Source of the DNA: Nyssa sinensis
Lineage: Eukaryota; Streptophyta; Magnoliopsida; Cornales; Nyssaceae
DNA length: 64,000 bases
Direction of reading: 5' to 3'
Assembly (NCBI GenBank): GCA_008638375.1
Contig: CM018041.1
Span: 4,455,501-4,519,500, forward strand
Each line of letters starts with the position of its first letter. Position 1 is the stretch's first letter. Below, one piece after another: positions 1 through 11,109 of this stretch. Both the position numbers and the translations under genes were made by a program. The notes beneath the pieces are model-generated. The model had not been told where the DNA came from. It searched no databases and worked only from the letters and a program-made list of their open reading frames with translations.

Positions 1-429
1 GAAAATGAAAGGATAAAGGATGGGAGGATATTTTCATCCTTGATTTGGGAGATTCAATGATACAGGACACGTATTTTGTTTGAGTCATTGTACAACTCTT
101 TAATTTTTAAATTTATCAAAATGGGTATTTTTAGATAAATATCTATTATTTTTTTCTTTTAAATATGATTGTTTATATTATTATAGTTAAAATAAAAATA
201 AGAGTTATAGTTTTCTAGTCAAAATAGTAGTATTTTAACTGTATAAATATAATGGAATATGTCTTTATGGTTAAGTTTTTATTAATATTAATACAATTTT
301 GAATTTTAAAAACTTATTCTCTTGTTAAGTGAATAGTTCCCATGTTACTTGAAATTCAAGGAATTTGAGATATTCAATTCTTTTTCATGTTGCGTTCTAT
401 GTTAATTGGTTTCAGAGCGAGTATTATAA
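1..429. other. AT-rich non-coding DNA
   Basis: No supportable gene. The stretch is strongly AT-rich and leads into the gypsy gag relic; it may be further decayed transposon sequence, but I see no motif that shows this. Confidence 0.4.
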
Positions 430-1290
430 TTTGCTTGTTTGAATATCAACTGGAAGAGATAAAATTAGAAATTCTTACAATGACGTTCGTAAGAGACAAT
501 CTATTATTCATTTGGAGTCTCAGATACAAGAGAATCGCGAATACAATAGGTATTATACTTACGATGGAGCTCACAGTCAACTTGTTCATGAACACGTTTT
601 TATTCGAAAAGTTTTGTGCAATTAAGAAAGAATTTTTGACTTTAATGGTAATTTTTATTTTAAAAACTTTTATGATTGGATATATAATTTAAAGTCTTGT
701 TTTGCATATATAGGTCTTTTAGAAGAGAAAAAATATTTTTGAGTAGAAGATAAACTTATAAACTTAGCAAAAATGTAATAGTTTGATTTACAAGATATAT
801 AGACAACAATAAAGGAAAAAGTACATTCTTTCATAGTTAAGAATAATGAGCTTTTTGATAAATAGATTTTTGTCCTGAAGTTATTTATAGATTTTAAAAG
901 ATCAATACAAGCCAATATAGGATTCTATTAAAGAACCAGAATATATTGTTAAGAACAAAGATTAAACTCCAAAATTTATTTTTCGTACCAAGAAAAAAGT
1001 ATAAGTAAAATATAAAATTATTAAAATAACTTTGATTGATAAAATTGTAAATGTTGAATCGAAGTCAACATTCTTATAAAAAAAAAAACTCTCTTATCGT
1101 AGGACATGGATATCAAATTATTTTATCCATTGAAGATGATTACAAAGAGTTAACAAAAAATAAAATTGAATTTGTTTTTATTGATTTTGCAAAAATAGTT
1201 GGTGCGAATAATAAAGAAATAGAATTGATTAAAACTCCTATTGTGAACGAAGAAGAAAATAATTTATATTCAGTTGATTAAAGTATGGAA
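430..1290 (+). pseudogene. Decayed Ty3/gypsy-type gag relic
   Basis: One forward frame around 455-790 reads like a plant Ty3/gypsy gag despite several in-frame stops. The segment FDFNGNF..FYDWIYNL..GLLEEKKYF resembles the family pattern 'FDG..DPD.FLDW....E..F....V.EEKKV'. A second open piece (1051-1281) ends in an acidic EEENNLYSVD string, as seen before the protease in such polyproteins. Stops are mostly TAA/TAG/TGA at positions where CAA, CGA or TGG would fit, which is typical of silenced, methylated elements. No LTRs or pol motifs were found nearby. The family assignment is an inference from pattern resemblance only. Confidence 0.4.
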
Positions 1291-2461
1291 CTAGTGATTC
1301 CAATAAATGACACAAACTTTTTTATAAAAGAAAAAAAGAGTAATAAATTCACATGAAGGTAGTCAATACTACATATGAAAATGAACTTGAAGTATTGAAG
1401 AGTGATTACGAAACTTATGAGAAGATTTAAATTGTAGTTCTCCAAGGTTATGATTTTTCTTCTTTTATTATTGACATCAAAAGAAAAGTCTAAAATTAAA
1501 GATTTCATTAAAGAGATAAAATAATTTTTTTTTAAGTAATCGTTTGTTCTTGAAAAGATTCGATAAGATTTTGAACGAGATTGAGATCGCGTATATCTAC
1601 TTAATTTAAGAATGGGTTTTTTTTCAAGTATGAAATTTGATGTAAGATAGAGATAATACTTATAAAAAAATATGTATTTTATTTCAAAATTATTATAAAA
1701 TTCTTTAATTTTCAAATTGTAACTTTTCATTATATTGATTTACCACTTTTGAAACTGTTGGGAGGCTAGCTAATATCCTGTACAAAGCCATTATCGTGCT
1801 GCCAAACAATCGCAGAAGATTTTTGTGGATGAAAGATTTTCTTCTTACATGGGGCCCATCAACGTTGAGCTTGTCCAATGCACATGAAGGGTTTCTGAGC
1901 CTCTGTGCAATGCTTCGTTTGCTTCTTTTATACTAAAAAAAACTTGATTTATTTGGCTAGAAATGGACAAAAATTTCTTGTTTGTATTATTATTGTGCAA
2001 TTATTTATAATGAATAAAATATTACCATAAAAGACAATTATTATCTATCAATTAGTTTAATACAACAACTACACATACTAGTAAACAAAATGAACAACAA
2101 AGCTAGCAACAAATCAAATGGGCTCCTTTCATTATTTTAATTCACTCAAATTAACACATCCAATCACTATTTCAATTTTTTTTCTTTTGATAGCTCTATC
2201 TACCAGATCTCTAGGGCTAGCTAGCCACCCCATATTTATTTTGTCTCATGTTAACTTTTATTGTGTATTGAGCAAAAAAAAAAAAAAAAGATAATGACTT
2301 TGCGACTACTGTAAAAACAACAACGAAATTAGGTAGGGGTTTGCTTTGATAATGAAGTGTTAATTACTATTAAATGCCAGCATTACTTGTAAGATTAGCT
2401 CACTCTGGGTTAGTTTGACAATTCAGAGTCATTCAACTGTTACGTGGTTATCATGAATTCA
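1291..2461. other. AT-rich non-coding DNA
   Basis: No gene supported. The first 450 bases may continue the gypsy relic (the frame is broken every few codons). The rest contains only A/T runs and simple sequence. Confidence 0.4.
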
Positions 2462-2794
2462 TTCGAATTTTGATGATTCGAGACAATTCGAAAAAATTTT
2501 GGACCCATTTTTGTTTTTGTACCCGTTTTTCTCTTATCTTTTAGGGTTTTTAGGGAGGGAGAGAAAGAGAGAGAAGAGTCGTCATTGGAGAATAAAGAGT
2601 TTTGAATTTTGAGAGTTTTTTGCTCTTTGTTCGAATTCTTAATGATTCGAGACAATTCGAAAAATTTTGGACTTGCTTTTGTTTTTTACCCGTTTTTCTC
2701 TTATCTTTTAGGGTTTTCAAGAAGGGAGAGAGAAAGAGAAGAGTCGTCATTGGGGAATAAAAAGTTTTGAATTTTGAGAGTTTTTTACTCTTTG
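2462..2794 (+). repeat. Two-copy tandem duplication (~167 bp)
   Basis: Copy 1 (2462-2629) and copy 2 (2630-2794) are adjacent. Both start TTCGAATT, share GATTCGAGACAATTCG and the block ending CTTATCTTTTAGGGTTTT, and end with TTTTGAGAGTTTTTT.CTCTTTG. They differ by scattered substitutions and short indels, so the duplication is not recent. It has no coding content. Confidence 0.85.
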
Positions 2795-3076
2795 TAATCT
2801 CTTTGATACATAGTGAACTAATCATCGTTGTTCGTAGATATAGACATTTTGTCGAATCACGTAAATCTTGTATCTTCTCTTTTCATTTGTTTTATTTTTT
2901 ACTCGTTTGAGATCGATTTATTATTTGTTTGATTGCTTTCGCACAACATCGACTCCATCATGACAAAAAGCTTGATCATATCGAGTTGTGATTAATGTTT
3001 GCTTTCAATTATTAAATACCAATTAATTAACTTAGGATCCTATTTCATAACATTACGTGCCAACATGTGTATATGC

Positions 3077-3125
<49 letters not shown>

Positions 3126-4276
3126 GATATAGAATAAGGTTGATCAACCACACGTGATTTTATTACTTTTGTCTTTCCTTTCAACAATTTATTTTGATAA
3201 CGAAATGGGCAACAATATCATTGGAGTAAGACGGCCAAGTGCTTGCATATACTCTTATATACAATATGGCAGATTTAAGAATTATAATTAAGGGACCAAA
3301 TGTAAGTATTAGAATTTAAAAAGAGTTGTATGAAGATACAAAACAATATAGGTGGCTAACTTCTAATTTTATTTTTGAAAAAAATGCTTCTAATACAAAT
3401 AATAGTACATAAATAGATTTCACAAATCTTTTGTTCCACAACCCGTCTAGTCTTTACACTCAACTCATCTCTTGTAATTAATAGACTTGAAAAATTAAAA
3501 ATTTAGTAATTATTAATTTTTTTCATATAGCAATTAACTAATAAAACTTCCTCATTTGTATATAATTCCTGGTATAATAAGAAAATCCCATATGCAACTT
3601 TCAATGAGAATTCGATTTTTCACATAAAATAATGTATATAATATTCACATTAAGGTATAAAAAATTCATAATACCCTTTTGAATTGAAAATTTAGTGTTT
3701 TTTAATAAGTACATATATATATAACTATTTTATCTCTCTAATAATTAATATTATAAAGATTATTTTTTTAAAAAATATTAATTAATAAATAATAAAATTA
3801 TTAATTATACACCATAAAATCAAATTAATTTTTTAAAAATTTATTAATTATTAAAAATTACTAACTTATTGAATATTAATTATAAGAGAACCGAGTGTAT
3901 ATATACTCTTATATAAGAAAAAGTAATTATAGTGCTTAAATATACTCTTTTAAGATTTTTGTGTTCAACTTGTAATTTTTCTTTCAAAAAATCACAATTG
4001 AATAATAATATAAAAACAAATTTCTCAAATTTTTGAAGGAGAATGACCCAATTATCCCCCTCTGTCATGCAGGCCTCATATCCCTTATCCTTTCAACTCT
4101 AGAAAAATTTGTAATTACACTTGAACTTAATCTAAGATGCTAAATATAGGTACAAGCATTAGGCTTTGCGATTGCCACGTATCATGAATAATAAGAAAAT
4201 AAGTGTTAAGTTTTTTAAAATCCGAATGGCGTTAGAGTTTCAGATCATTGCACTTGTTGCACACAGTTTTGTGCAG
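2795..4276. other. Intergenic DNA with a (TC)n/(TA)n microsatellite
   Basis: No gene. Holds a long CT-dinucleotide run followed by TA repeats at about 3079-3127. The remainder is A/T-rich with no supportable reading frame. Confidence 0.5.
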
Positions 4277-4408
4277 GTGTATATGTGTTTATATATATAT
4301 ATATATATATATATAGATAGATAGATAGATAGATAGATACACATAGGTGAAACCGACTTAAGTAGAGAGCTGCATGTTGTGTATATGTGTTAATATATAT
4401 ATATATAT

Positions 4409-4439
<31 letters not shown>

Positions 4440-4478
4440 TACATAGATGAAACCGACTTAAGTAGAGAGCTGCATGTT
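4277..4478 (+). repeat. Tandem duplication containing (TA)n(GATA)n
   Basis: Two adjacent units (4277-4378 and 4379-4478). Each has GTGTATATGTGTT, a TA run, about six GATA units, then a shared tail GAAACCGACTTAAGTAGAGA..GCTGCATGTT. The units differ mainly in microsatellite length. Confidence 0.9.
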
Positions 4479-4496
4479 AGGGCAAGTAATTTAATT

Positions 4497-4526
4497 GGGC
4501 GAGGGGAGGGGAGGGGGGGGCGGGGG
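4497..4526 (+). other. G-rich run, predicted G-quadruplex motif
   Basis: At least four runs of three or more G separated by one or two bases (GGG, GGGG, GGGG, GGGGGGGG, GGGGG), matching the G3+N1-7 quadruplex pattern. It is isolated in an AT-rich setting and directly follows the GATA repeats. Confidence 0.6.
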
Positions 4527-6527
4527 CAAATCCAAAGTAGAGTTTTTTTGGAGTTTGTGAAGCCCTAACTATTTGTGATACTACCAAATATTGCCCGACA
4601 ATTTGGGTGGATAAAATCCAATTATAGGCCCAATACCAACAATTTTGGGACATTTGAATTTTACAGATATTCCTTGCATGGCATAGTCATGGATTTGGCA
4701 ATTCATGAACCACAATAGGTTCATCGAGTAGAGCAAAAGCCGATTGTAAGGAATAAGGATTTTATCTTCCAAGTTTGCAGGTTTGATTCTTACTGCTTGT
4801 ATTTTTGGGTCTAATCACCATCCAAGACTAATATGACCCTACTTATCACCCACCAAGACAAATATGACTCTCCTTAGGAAAATAAGGTTTAGTTGGAATT
4901 TTCACTGCTTGAATACCTCATTTACTTAACAAAAAAAAAAATGGCAATTCCTGTCTCTCTCTCTGGTTAGCAGATTTGGGTTGTAGACGTTACCAATTCT
5001 AGAAAATGAAAACAAAGTAGGGGCCGGATAATAACTAGAGCGATATGGAGTCCATAAAGCATGCACATAGAGATGGAGCCTTTTAGACCCAAAAGCCCAT
5101 TTAGAATGGCTTTTGAATGAATCCATCTTGAATTCAGTTATAATCCACCAAGATTTTAGGGCCGAGGTCAGCACAAGCCCATCAATAGCTTTATGGTCTC
5201 TTGAGTTTGGACTTTAGGAGGTTATTTGCTAGGGTTCATTTGGGTTATAGAAGTTGCCAACTCTAGATAATCCAAACAAGCTAGGGGCCGGATAACTGGA
5301 GAGAACTATGGAGTCTATATACCATGCACGCAGAACCTTTTAGGCCCAAAAGCCTATTTAAAAATACTATTAAAGAAATTATGAAAAAATGCTTGGGTAA
5401 ACAAATGATAAGTCAAGCACGTTTGATTTGTAAAACAAAGAAAGCATTTCAATTTCCTTACTTATTATATTCAAAAAAACAGCCCGATATGGACCTCGGT
5501 TTTGTCCGAAATAGCAAAATCTTCTTTTTTTACCAACTCAAGATTAAGGTTCCTTTCAAGTTTGTGAACTTGTAAGTTTGACTCTCATTATCTATATTCT
5601 TGAAACTAGTCATCACTTCAGACATTTAATGACCTTACGAGACGATGATCTTGTATAAAAAAAAAAAAATAGTCAGACTTTGATTACTTGATAAAAAAAA
5701 AAAAAAAGGATGAAAGTTTCTTTTTACATAAATGCGACCCAGATCTACTCAAAATATAAATAAATAAAATAAAATAAAATAACCCATCACAAGCATTACA
5801 ATCAATGATTATTCAGCAGCAAACCCTGATGTCCTAGTATAACCACAAATCCTGTTTTCTAATCAAATCTTTCATAACAACAAACAGTGCCTTAACTTTG
5901 AAAGGCTAAAAAATCTCTACACCATGATAATTTCCCCTCACCAAATTTTCCATACTTCTTGAATTTTGCATGTTTCTCAAAACTTCTCTGAGCTTTCTCA
6001 CATGAATCAAAGAATTGTTCCATTTTTTACCCCAACCTATATCACTGGTAAATTCTTCTACAATATGCAAATTTTGATTCTCCAAACACTTTAGAATTAT
6101 GAAATCAATCAACTCACCATGATTTTCTTTTACATCATGTTACGCATGATCATCATCACTTGCTTATTTGATGATGTCATCAAAATTGAAAATTTCAATT
6201 TCTCCTTTTTTTTAAAAGTAGAATAAAAGCATGTAATCATAGGGACTTTTATCGTTGAGGATATGAGCCCAAGGTAGTTTCATTATTTTTCTGCCAATGG
6301 GGTCCAAATCCGTTGGATTTTGAGGAAGATTTTCTTAAAATACTATCATATATATAACTTATCCAGGAAAAAATATCAAATAAAAATGAAAATTGGTACT
6401 ATGAACTTTTGGATTTTACAATGATAATAATTGATTTGATATGATCGAGATCCTATTTAAATGGTGTAGGTGTTCAAATTTTTATCTTATTTACCGGTGA
6501 ATTTCAAATTTTAAATATTGAAATGTT
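4527..6527. other. Intergenic DNA, no gene supported
   Basis: Two loosely similar blocks around 4970-5120 and 5230-5350 share phrases such as AGGGGCCGGATAA and TTTTAG.CCCAAAAGCC, which suggests an old duplication or two copies of a dispersed repeat. No reading frame is convincing. Confidence 0.4.
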
Positions 6528-6532
6528 CGTAC

Positions 6533-6747
6533 TATCAAGGAAACTGATGAATTTAAACAATTACCAACTCAAGCATAGCTGTCACCCAGATTTTGTGCCC
6601 TCCATAATTCAAGGATCCGTTTCTTATCTTTGTAAATATTGCTATTGTAAATCTCCTTTTCAGTTCCACAATTTTTGCCTAAAATCAGGCCTCTCGGGTT
6701 GTATAAAAATACAGAGCATGAATAGAAATCTTTGTGAATCCTTCTTA
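6533..6747 (+). repeat. 5' LTR of the copia element
   Basis: 215 bp, from TATCAAGG to CCTTCTTA, with an imperfect terminal inverted repeat (TAtcAAGG / TAagAAGG). Differs from the 3' LTR by a single A/G (6563 against 10925). A TATA-like GTATAAAAAT lies about 40 bp before the LTR end. Confidence 0.95.
6702..6709 (+). promoter_or_regulatory. Putative TATA box in the copia 5' LTR
   Basis: TATAAAAA in the only G/C-balanced part of the LTR. It is a plausible core promoter for the genomic transcript. The same sequence is present in the 3' LTR. Confidence 0.45.
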
Positions 6748-6759
6748 TGGTATCAGAGC
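6748..6759 (+). other. Primer-binding site (initiator tRNA-Met type)
   Basis: TGGTATCAGAGC begins immediately after the 5' LTR. This is the standard plant copia primer site complementary to the 3' end of initiator methionine tRNA. It fixes the LTR end at 6747. Confidence 0.9.
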
Positions 6760-6803
6760 ATCAAACCTCTAACGAGTATCTTTCCTCTCCTGCTTCCTGC
6801 GAC

Positions 6804-9800
6804 ATGGCTGCCATCTCTGTATCTACCACTGATTCACCCATCATCACCATCAATGCCGCAACCACCATCAACGAAAAACTCACCCCTTCTACCTTCCCTC
6901 AGTGGAGGGCTCAATTTGAAGCCTTGCTCACTGGCTATGATCTCATTGACTTTGTCACTGGTGAAAAAAAATGCCCTGCCATTGATGCAACGAACTTTGC
7001 TGCCTTGAAAGCCGTGCACTCCCACTGGGTTCGCCAAGACAAACTCATCCTCCACGCCATTCTTGTCTCCACCTCCACCACTATTACCCCCCTTCTTGCT
7101 GCCTACAAAACCTCCCATGAGGCTTGGATAGCACTTACCCGTTTATACGTGGGAAAATCACGGACGCGTGCGATGCAACTCAAGGAAGATCTGACCTTGA
7201 GCACTCGTGGAAATCGCACTGTCACTGAGTTCCTTCAAGCAATCAAAGTAATTGCCGACGAACTCGCAATCATTGATCATCCGGTTTCGGATGATGATTT
7301 AACCCTCTACATTCTCAATGGATTGGGTTCCGAATTTAGAGAAATTGCGGCACCCATTCGTGCTCGTGAGACCTCTCTGAAATTTGAAGAAATACATGAT
7401 CTTCTTGTTGGTCATGAGAGTTACCTTCGACGGCTGGAGCATCAATCGGCAGCAGCATTTGTTCCCACTGCTAATTATTCCCATCGGCAAGGAGGTGCCA
7501 CTGGACAGCATAAACAGAACTCTAAGTCTTCCTCCAACAAGACTCGCAATAACAATGGGTACCACAAAAATGGGCCCTTCACTTTAGGCCATAGGAAATA
7601 TCAGCCCAAGTGCCAATGGTGTGATCAAGTGGGCCATACGGCCAAAAATTGCCCAAAAATGTCTTCCGCTGAATTCTCTGCAAACTGTGCAGCATCCTCC
7701 CAAGGAAAAAATCACAAGTGGCTAGTTGACTCGGCAGCCTCTCACAATATGACCACCGACCTTTCTAAACTGTCGATTAATTCTGAATATGATGGTACTG
7801 ATGAGGTGGTAATCGGTGATGGATCAGGTTTGCCTGTGTCTCATATTGGTTCATTATCTCTTGCATCATCTAATCATCGTGTCTTTCATTTACGTGATAC
7901 ACTTTGTGTTCCCACGATTCAAAAAAATCTTATTTTCGTTCACCACTTTACCAAGCATAATAATGTTTACCTTGAGTTTCATCCTACTTATTTTTTGGTG
8001 AAGGATCGGATCACGGGGGCGACACTACTCAAAGGCACATGTGAAGATGGAGTGTACCCATTTCCGGAGCATCTACCACCAACCTCCAAAAATGCCGTTG
8101 CCTATGTTCATGAACGTACAACCACCGATGGATGGCACAAAAGACTTGGTCATCCATCGTCAAAATTGGTCCATCATTTAATTCATGCTTTTTCTTTACC
8201 CACCAATAAAAATGGCCATTTATCTCTTTGTACTTCATGTTCTCAAAATAAAGCTCATCGTCAAACTTTTAATACTCATGGTCTCACTAGCACTGCTCCC
8301 ATGGAATTAATTTACACAGATGTTTGGGGCCCTTCTCATGAAATTGGTATTGATGGCTCCAAATATTATGTCATTTTTGTTGACCACTATACCAAGTACA
8401 TTTGGCTTTATCTTATGACTCATAAATCCACTGTTCAAACCATTTTTCCGCAATTCCGCACTCTTGTGGAAAATAAGTTTAACACAAAAATCAAGAGTCT
8501 TTATTCTGATAATGGTAAGGAATATATTGGACTCAAATCTTACCTTTCCGTTCATGGGATTAGTCATTACACCACAGCTCCCCACACTCCACAACAAAAT
8601 GGTATGTCTGAAAGACGCCATCGCCATCTTGTTGAGACGGGTCTCACCTTACTCACGGATGCTCACATGCCTCTCTCATATTGGCCATATGCGTTTCAAA
8701 CCGCTGCCTATCTCATAAATCGAATGCCCACCTCAACTTTGAACAATCAATCTCCGTTTGAAAAATTGTTCAAACAAATCCCCAATTACCTCAAGCTCAA
8801 GCAATTTGGCTGCCTCTGTTATCCATTAACTAGGCCTTATAATAAACACAAACTTGAGCCCAAGGCCCAACCATGCACCTTTGTGGGTTACTCCCTCTCC
8901 CAAAACGCGTATCTCTGTCTTGAGCCCCATACCAGTAAGCTTTTTCACTCTCGACATGTCATTTTTCATGAAGGAAATTTCCCTTTTCAAGACTCAAACC
9001 CTCACAATCCCCTCTGCCCTCCATTAGCTGCCGCAGACTCCTCTATAACGATCTCACTGCCGCAAGTTCCCTTGGCTCCCCTCAGCCCTGCAGCCTCTCC
9101 GGACGTGGGTACTTCCGTCTCGCCGTCGCTTGCGCATGGGTCTTCCCTTGAACCGCCTCTTCTCCGGGTAAGCTCTCTCTCTTCTCCTACTTTGCTTTTG
9201 CCCTCAATTCCTCCATTAGAAGTGCCTGACCCTGTTGTCTCTGAGACTACTGAAGTGCGCACCCATAGAATGACTACCCGATCCATGAATGATATCTATA
9301 AACCAAAAAAATCTTTTGCTGTCACTAAGCACCCTCTTCCATCCTCCTTGGAACCCACAAGTGTTACTGCAGCCCTCACTGATTCCAGATGGCGTGACGC
9401 CATGTCCTCTGAATTGATTGCGTTAATGCGTCACAATACATGGCACCTCGTACCACCTCCGACTGATTGTAATATTGTTGGTTGTAAGTGGGTGTTTCGG
9501 ATTAAGAGGCATGCTGATGGATCTGTTGATCGATTCAAGGCCCGACTCGTGGCCAAAGGGTTCAATCAAAGACCCGGACTAGATTACAAAGAGACATTCA
9601 GTCCTGTCGTAAAACCAGTCACCATATGCACTGTCTTAACCCTTGCTGTTATGCAAGGTTGGTCTCTACGGCAATTAGACATCAATAATGCCTTTCTTCA
9701 TGGGCACCTCACCGAAAAGGTGTATATGAAGCAACCCCCTAGTTTCAAAAGTCCGGAAAAACCAGATCATGTTTGCTGCCTTACAAAGGCAATCTATGGG

Positions 9801-10940
9801 CTAAAACAAGCACCTCGTGCTTGGTATTCTGCCCTCAAACAGGCCCTGTTAGAATTTGGTTTCATCAATGCTAAATCTGACTCTTCTCTCTTTGTGTTTC
9901 ATGATGGTTCCATACTTGCCTACTGCTTAGTTTATGTCGACGATTTGATTCTCACTGGGAACAATTCGACATTTGTTGCAAGCATTATCGCTCAACTTGG
10001 ACAGAAATTCTCCATCAAAGATTTGGGGTCCTTACATTTTTTCCTCGGTGTTGAGGTCATTCCTACCAAGGATGGCTTGTTTCTAACTCAGCATAAGTAT
10101 ATCCGAGATCTACTTGCTAAGACAAATATGGCTGGAGCTAGGGATGTCACAACTCCTCTCTCTACATCGGTTTCTCTCAAGCTGGCAGATGGTTCATCAT
10201 CAGTTGATTCAACCGAATATCGTAGCGTGATTGGAGCCTTGCAATACCTGTCCTTAACTCGCCCTGATATAAGCTTTGCCGTGAATAAACTCTCCCAGTT
10301 TATGCATCGCCCCACCCAGACCCACTGGACAGCCACTAAACGCCTACTGCGTTACTTGAAGAACACCATCTTTAATGGCATCAATATCAGAAAAACCTCA
10401 AGCTCAACCCTCACCTGCTTCTCGGATGCTGATTGGGCTGGTAGTTTGGATGACCGAAAATCAACTTCAGCTTATCTCCTCTTCCTTGGCCACACACCCA
10501 TTTCATGGAGCTTTAAAAAGCAACGTGCCATTGCACGGTCATCAACCGAAGCTGAGTATAGGGCTTTAGCCACGGCTGCAGCAGAATCCATGTGGCTGCT
10601 ATCTTTATTCCAAGAAATGAAGTTTACCTTACCACAACCACCTCTACTCTTGTGTGATAATTTGGGCGCCACACAGCTCAGTTTTAATCCTGTCCAGCAT
10701 TCGCGGATGAAGCATATCCAGATCGACATTCACTTTGTGCGAGATTTGGTTGAGAAAAAAATTCTTACTGTTCGGCATGTTCACACTCATGACCAGCTCG
10801 CCGATCTCCTCACCAAGCCACTCTCCAGGCAAAGGACAGATTATCTACGTGACAAGATCGATCTATCCGATGATAGCCCGTTCTTGCGGGGGCGTATCAA
10901 GGAAACTGATGAATTTAAACAATTGCCAACTCAAGCATAG
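6804..10940 (+). CDS. Copia gag-pol polyprotein
   Basis: One uninterrupted frame encodes every copia function. The frame opens at an ATG at 6747, but that codon straddles the LTR/primer-site junction, so ATG 6804 (MAAISVSTTD) is the likelier start. Residues here count from 6747. Gag is about 20-235. A CCHC zinc knuckle C289-x2-C292-x4-H297-x4-C302 follows. The protease motif is WLVDSAASHNM at 326-336. The integrase has an HHCC zinc site (H464, H469, C495, C498) and a DDE core (D525, D588, E about 622) with PQQNGMSERR. The reverse transcriptase has the catalytic YVDD at about 1063. RNase H has DADWAG (about 1227), SSTEAEY and a terminal LADLLTKPLS. No stop or frameshift occurs. The frame ends 46 bp inside the 3' LTR. 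Confidence 0.96.
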   Translation: MAAISVSTTDSPIITINAATTINEKLTPSTFPQWRAQFEALLTGYDLIDFVTGEKKCPAIDATNFAALKAVHSHWVRQDKLILHAILVSTSTTITPLLAAYKTSHEAWIALTRLYVGKSRTRAMQLKEDLTLSTRGNRTVTEFLQAIKVIADELAIIDHPVSDDDLTLYILNGLGSEFREIAAPIRARETSLKFEEIHDLLVGHESYLRRLEHQSAAAFVPTANYSHRQGGATGQHKQNSKSSSNKTRNNNGYHKNGPFTLGHRKYQPKCQWCDQVGHTAKNCPKMSSAEFSANCAASSQGKNHKWLVDSAASHNMTTDLSKLSINSEYDGTDEVVIGDGSGLPVSHIGSLSLASSNHRVFHLRDTLCVPTIQKNLIFVHHFTKHNNVYLEFHPTYFLVKDRITGATLLKGTCEDGVYPFPEHLPPTSKNAVAYVHERTTTDGWHKRLGHPSSKLVHHLIHAFSLPTNKNGHLSLCTSCSQNKAHRQTFNTHGLTSTAPMELIYTDVWGPSHEIGIDGSKYYVIFVDHYTKYIWLYLMTHKSTVQTIFPQFRTLVENKFNTKIKSLYSDNGKEYIGLKSYLSVHGISHYTTAPHTPQQNGMSERRHRHLVETGLTLLTDAHMPLSYWPYAFQTAAYLINRMPTSTLNNQSPFEKLFKQIPNYLKLKQFGCLCYPLTRPYNKHKLEPKAQPCTFVGYSLSQNAYLCLEPHTSKLFHSRHVIFHEGNFPFQDSNPHNPLCPPLAAADSSITISLPQVPLAPLSPAASPDVGTSVSPSLAHGSSLEPPLLRVSSLSSPTLLLPSIPPLEVPDPVVSETTEVRTHRMTTRSMNDIYKPKKSFAVTKHPLPSSLEPTSVTAALTDSRWRDAMSSELIALMRHNTWHLVPPPTDCNIVGCKWVFRIKRHADGSVDRFKARLVAKGFNQRPGLDYKETFSPVVKPVTICTVLTLAVMQGWSLRQLDINNAFLHGHLTEKVYMKQPPSFKSPEKPDHVCCLTKAIYGLKQAPRAWYSALKQALLEFGFINAKSDSSLFVFHDGSILAYCLVYVDDLILTGNNSTFVASIIAQLGQKFSIKDLGSLHFFLGVEVIPTKDGLFLTQHKYIRDLLAKTNMAGARDVTTPLSTSVSLKLADGSSSVDSTEYRSVIGALQYLSLTRPDISFAVNKLSQFMHRPTQTHWTATKRLLRYLKNTIFNGINIRKTSSSTLTCFSDADWAGSLDDRKSTSAYLLFLGHTPISWSFKKQRAIARSSTEAEYRALATAAAESMWLLSLFQEMKFTLPQPPLLLCDNLGATQLSFNPVQHSRMKHIQIDIHFVRDLVEKKILTVRHVHTHDQLADLLTKPLSRQRTDYLRDKIDLSDDSPFLRGRIKETDEFKQLPTQA
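10884..10894 (+). other. Polypurine-like tract of the copia element
   Basis: TTGCGGGGGCG directly precedes the 3' LTR, where the plus-strand primer tract is expected. It is short and contains pyrimidines, as in some plant copia elements. It lies inside the coding frame. Confidence 0.65.
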
Positions 10941-11109
10941 CTGTCACCCAGATTTTGTGCCCTCCATAATTCAAGGATCCGTTTCTTATCTTTGTAAATA
11001 TTGCTATTGTAAATCTCCTTTTCAGTTCCACAATTTTTGCCTAAAATCAGGCCTCTCGGGTTGTATAAAAATACAGAGCATGAATAGAAATCTTTGTGAA
11101 TCCTTCTTA
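10895..11109 (+). repeat. 3' LTR of the copia element
   Basis: 215 bp, one mismatch to the 5' LTR, followed by target duplication CGTAC. The gag-pol stop codon TAG is at 10938-10940, inside this LTR. Confidence 0.95.

Noticed and set aside
3079..3127. CT/TA microsatellite considered as a promoter element
   Set aside because: No gene starts nearby.
4700..4800. Possible tRNA or SINE (GGTTTGATTCT box)
   Set aside because: No cloverleaf, no second box at the right distance and no target duplication.
6523..7008. Open frame of 161 codons over the copia LTR and gag start
   Set aside because: It is out of frame with the gag-pol ORF, begins in the LTR and has no motif.
9002..9286. Reverse-strand frame of 94 codons in the copia element
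   Set aside because: It lies opposite the S/P-rich linker between integrase and reverse transcriptase; composition explains it.
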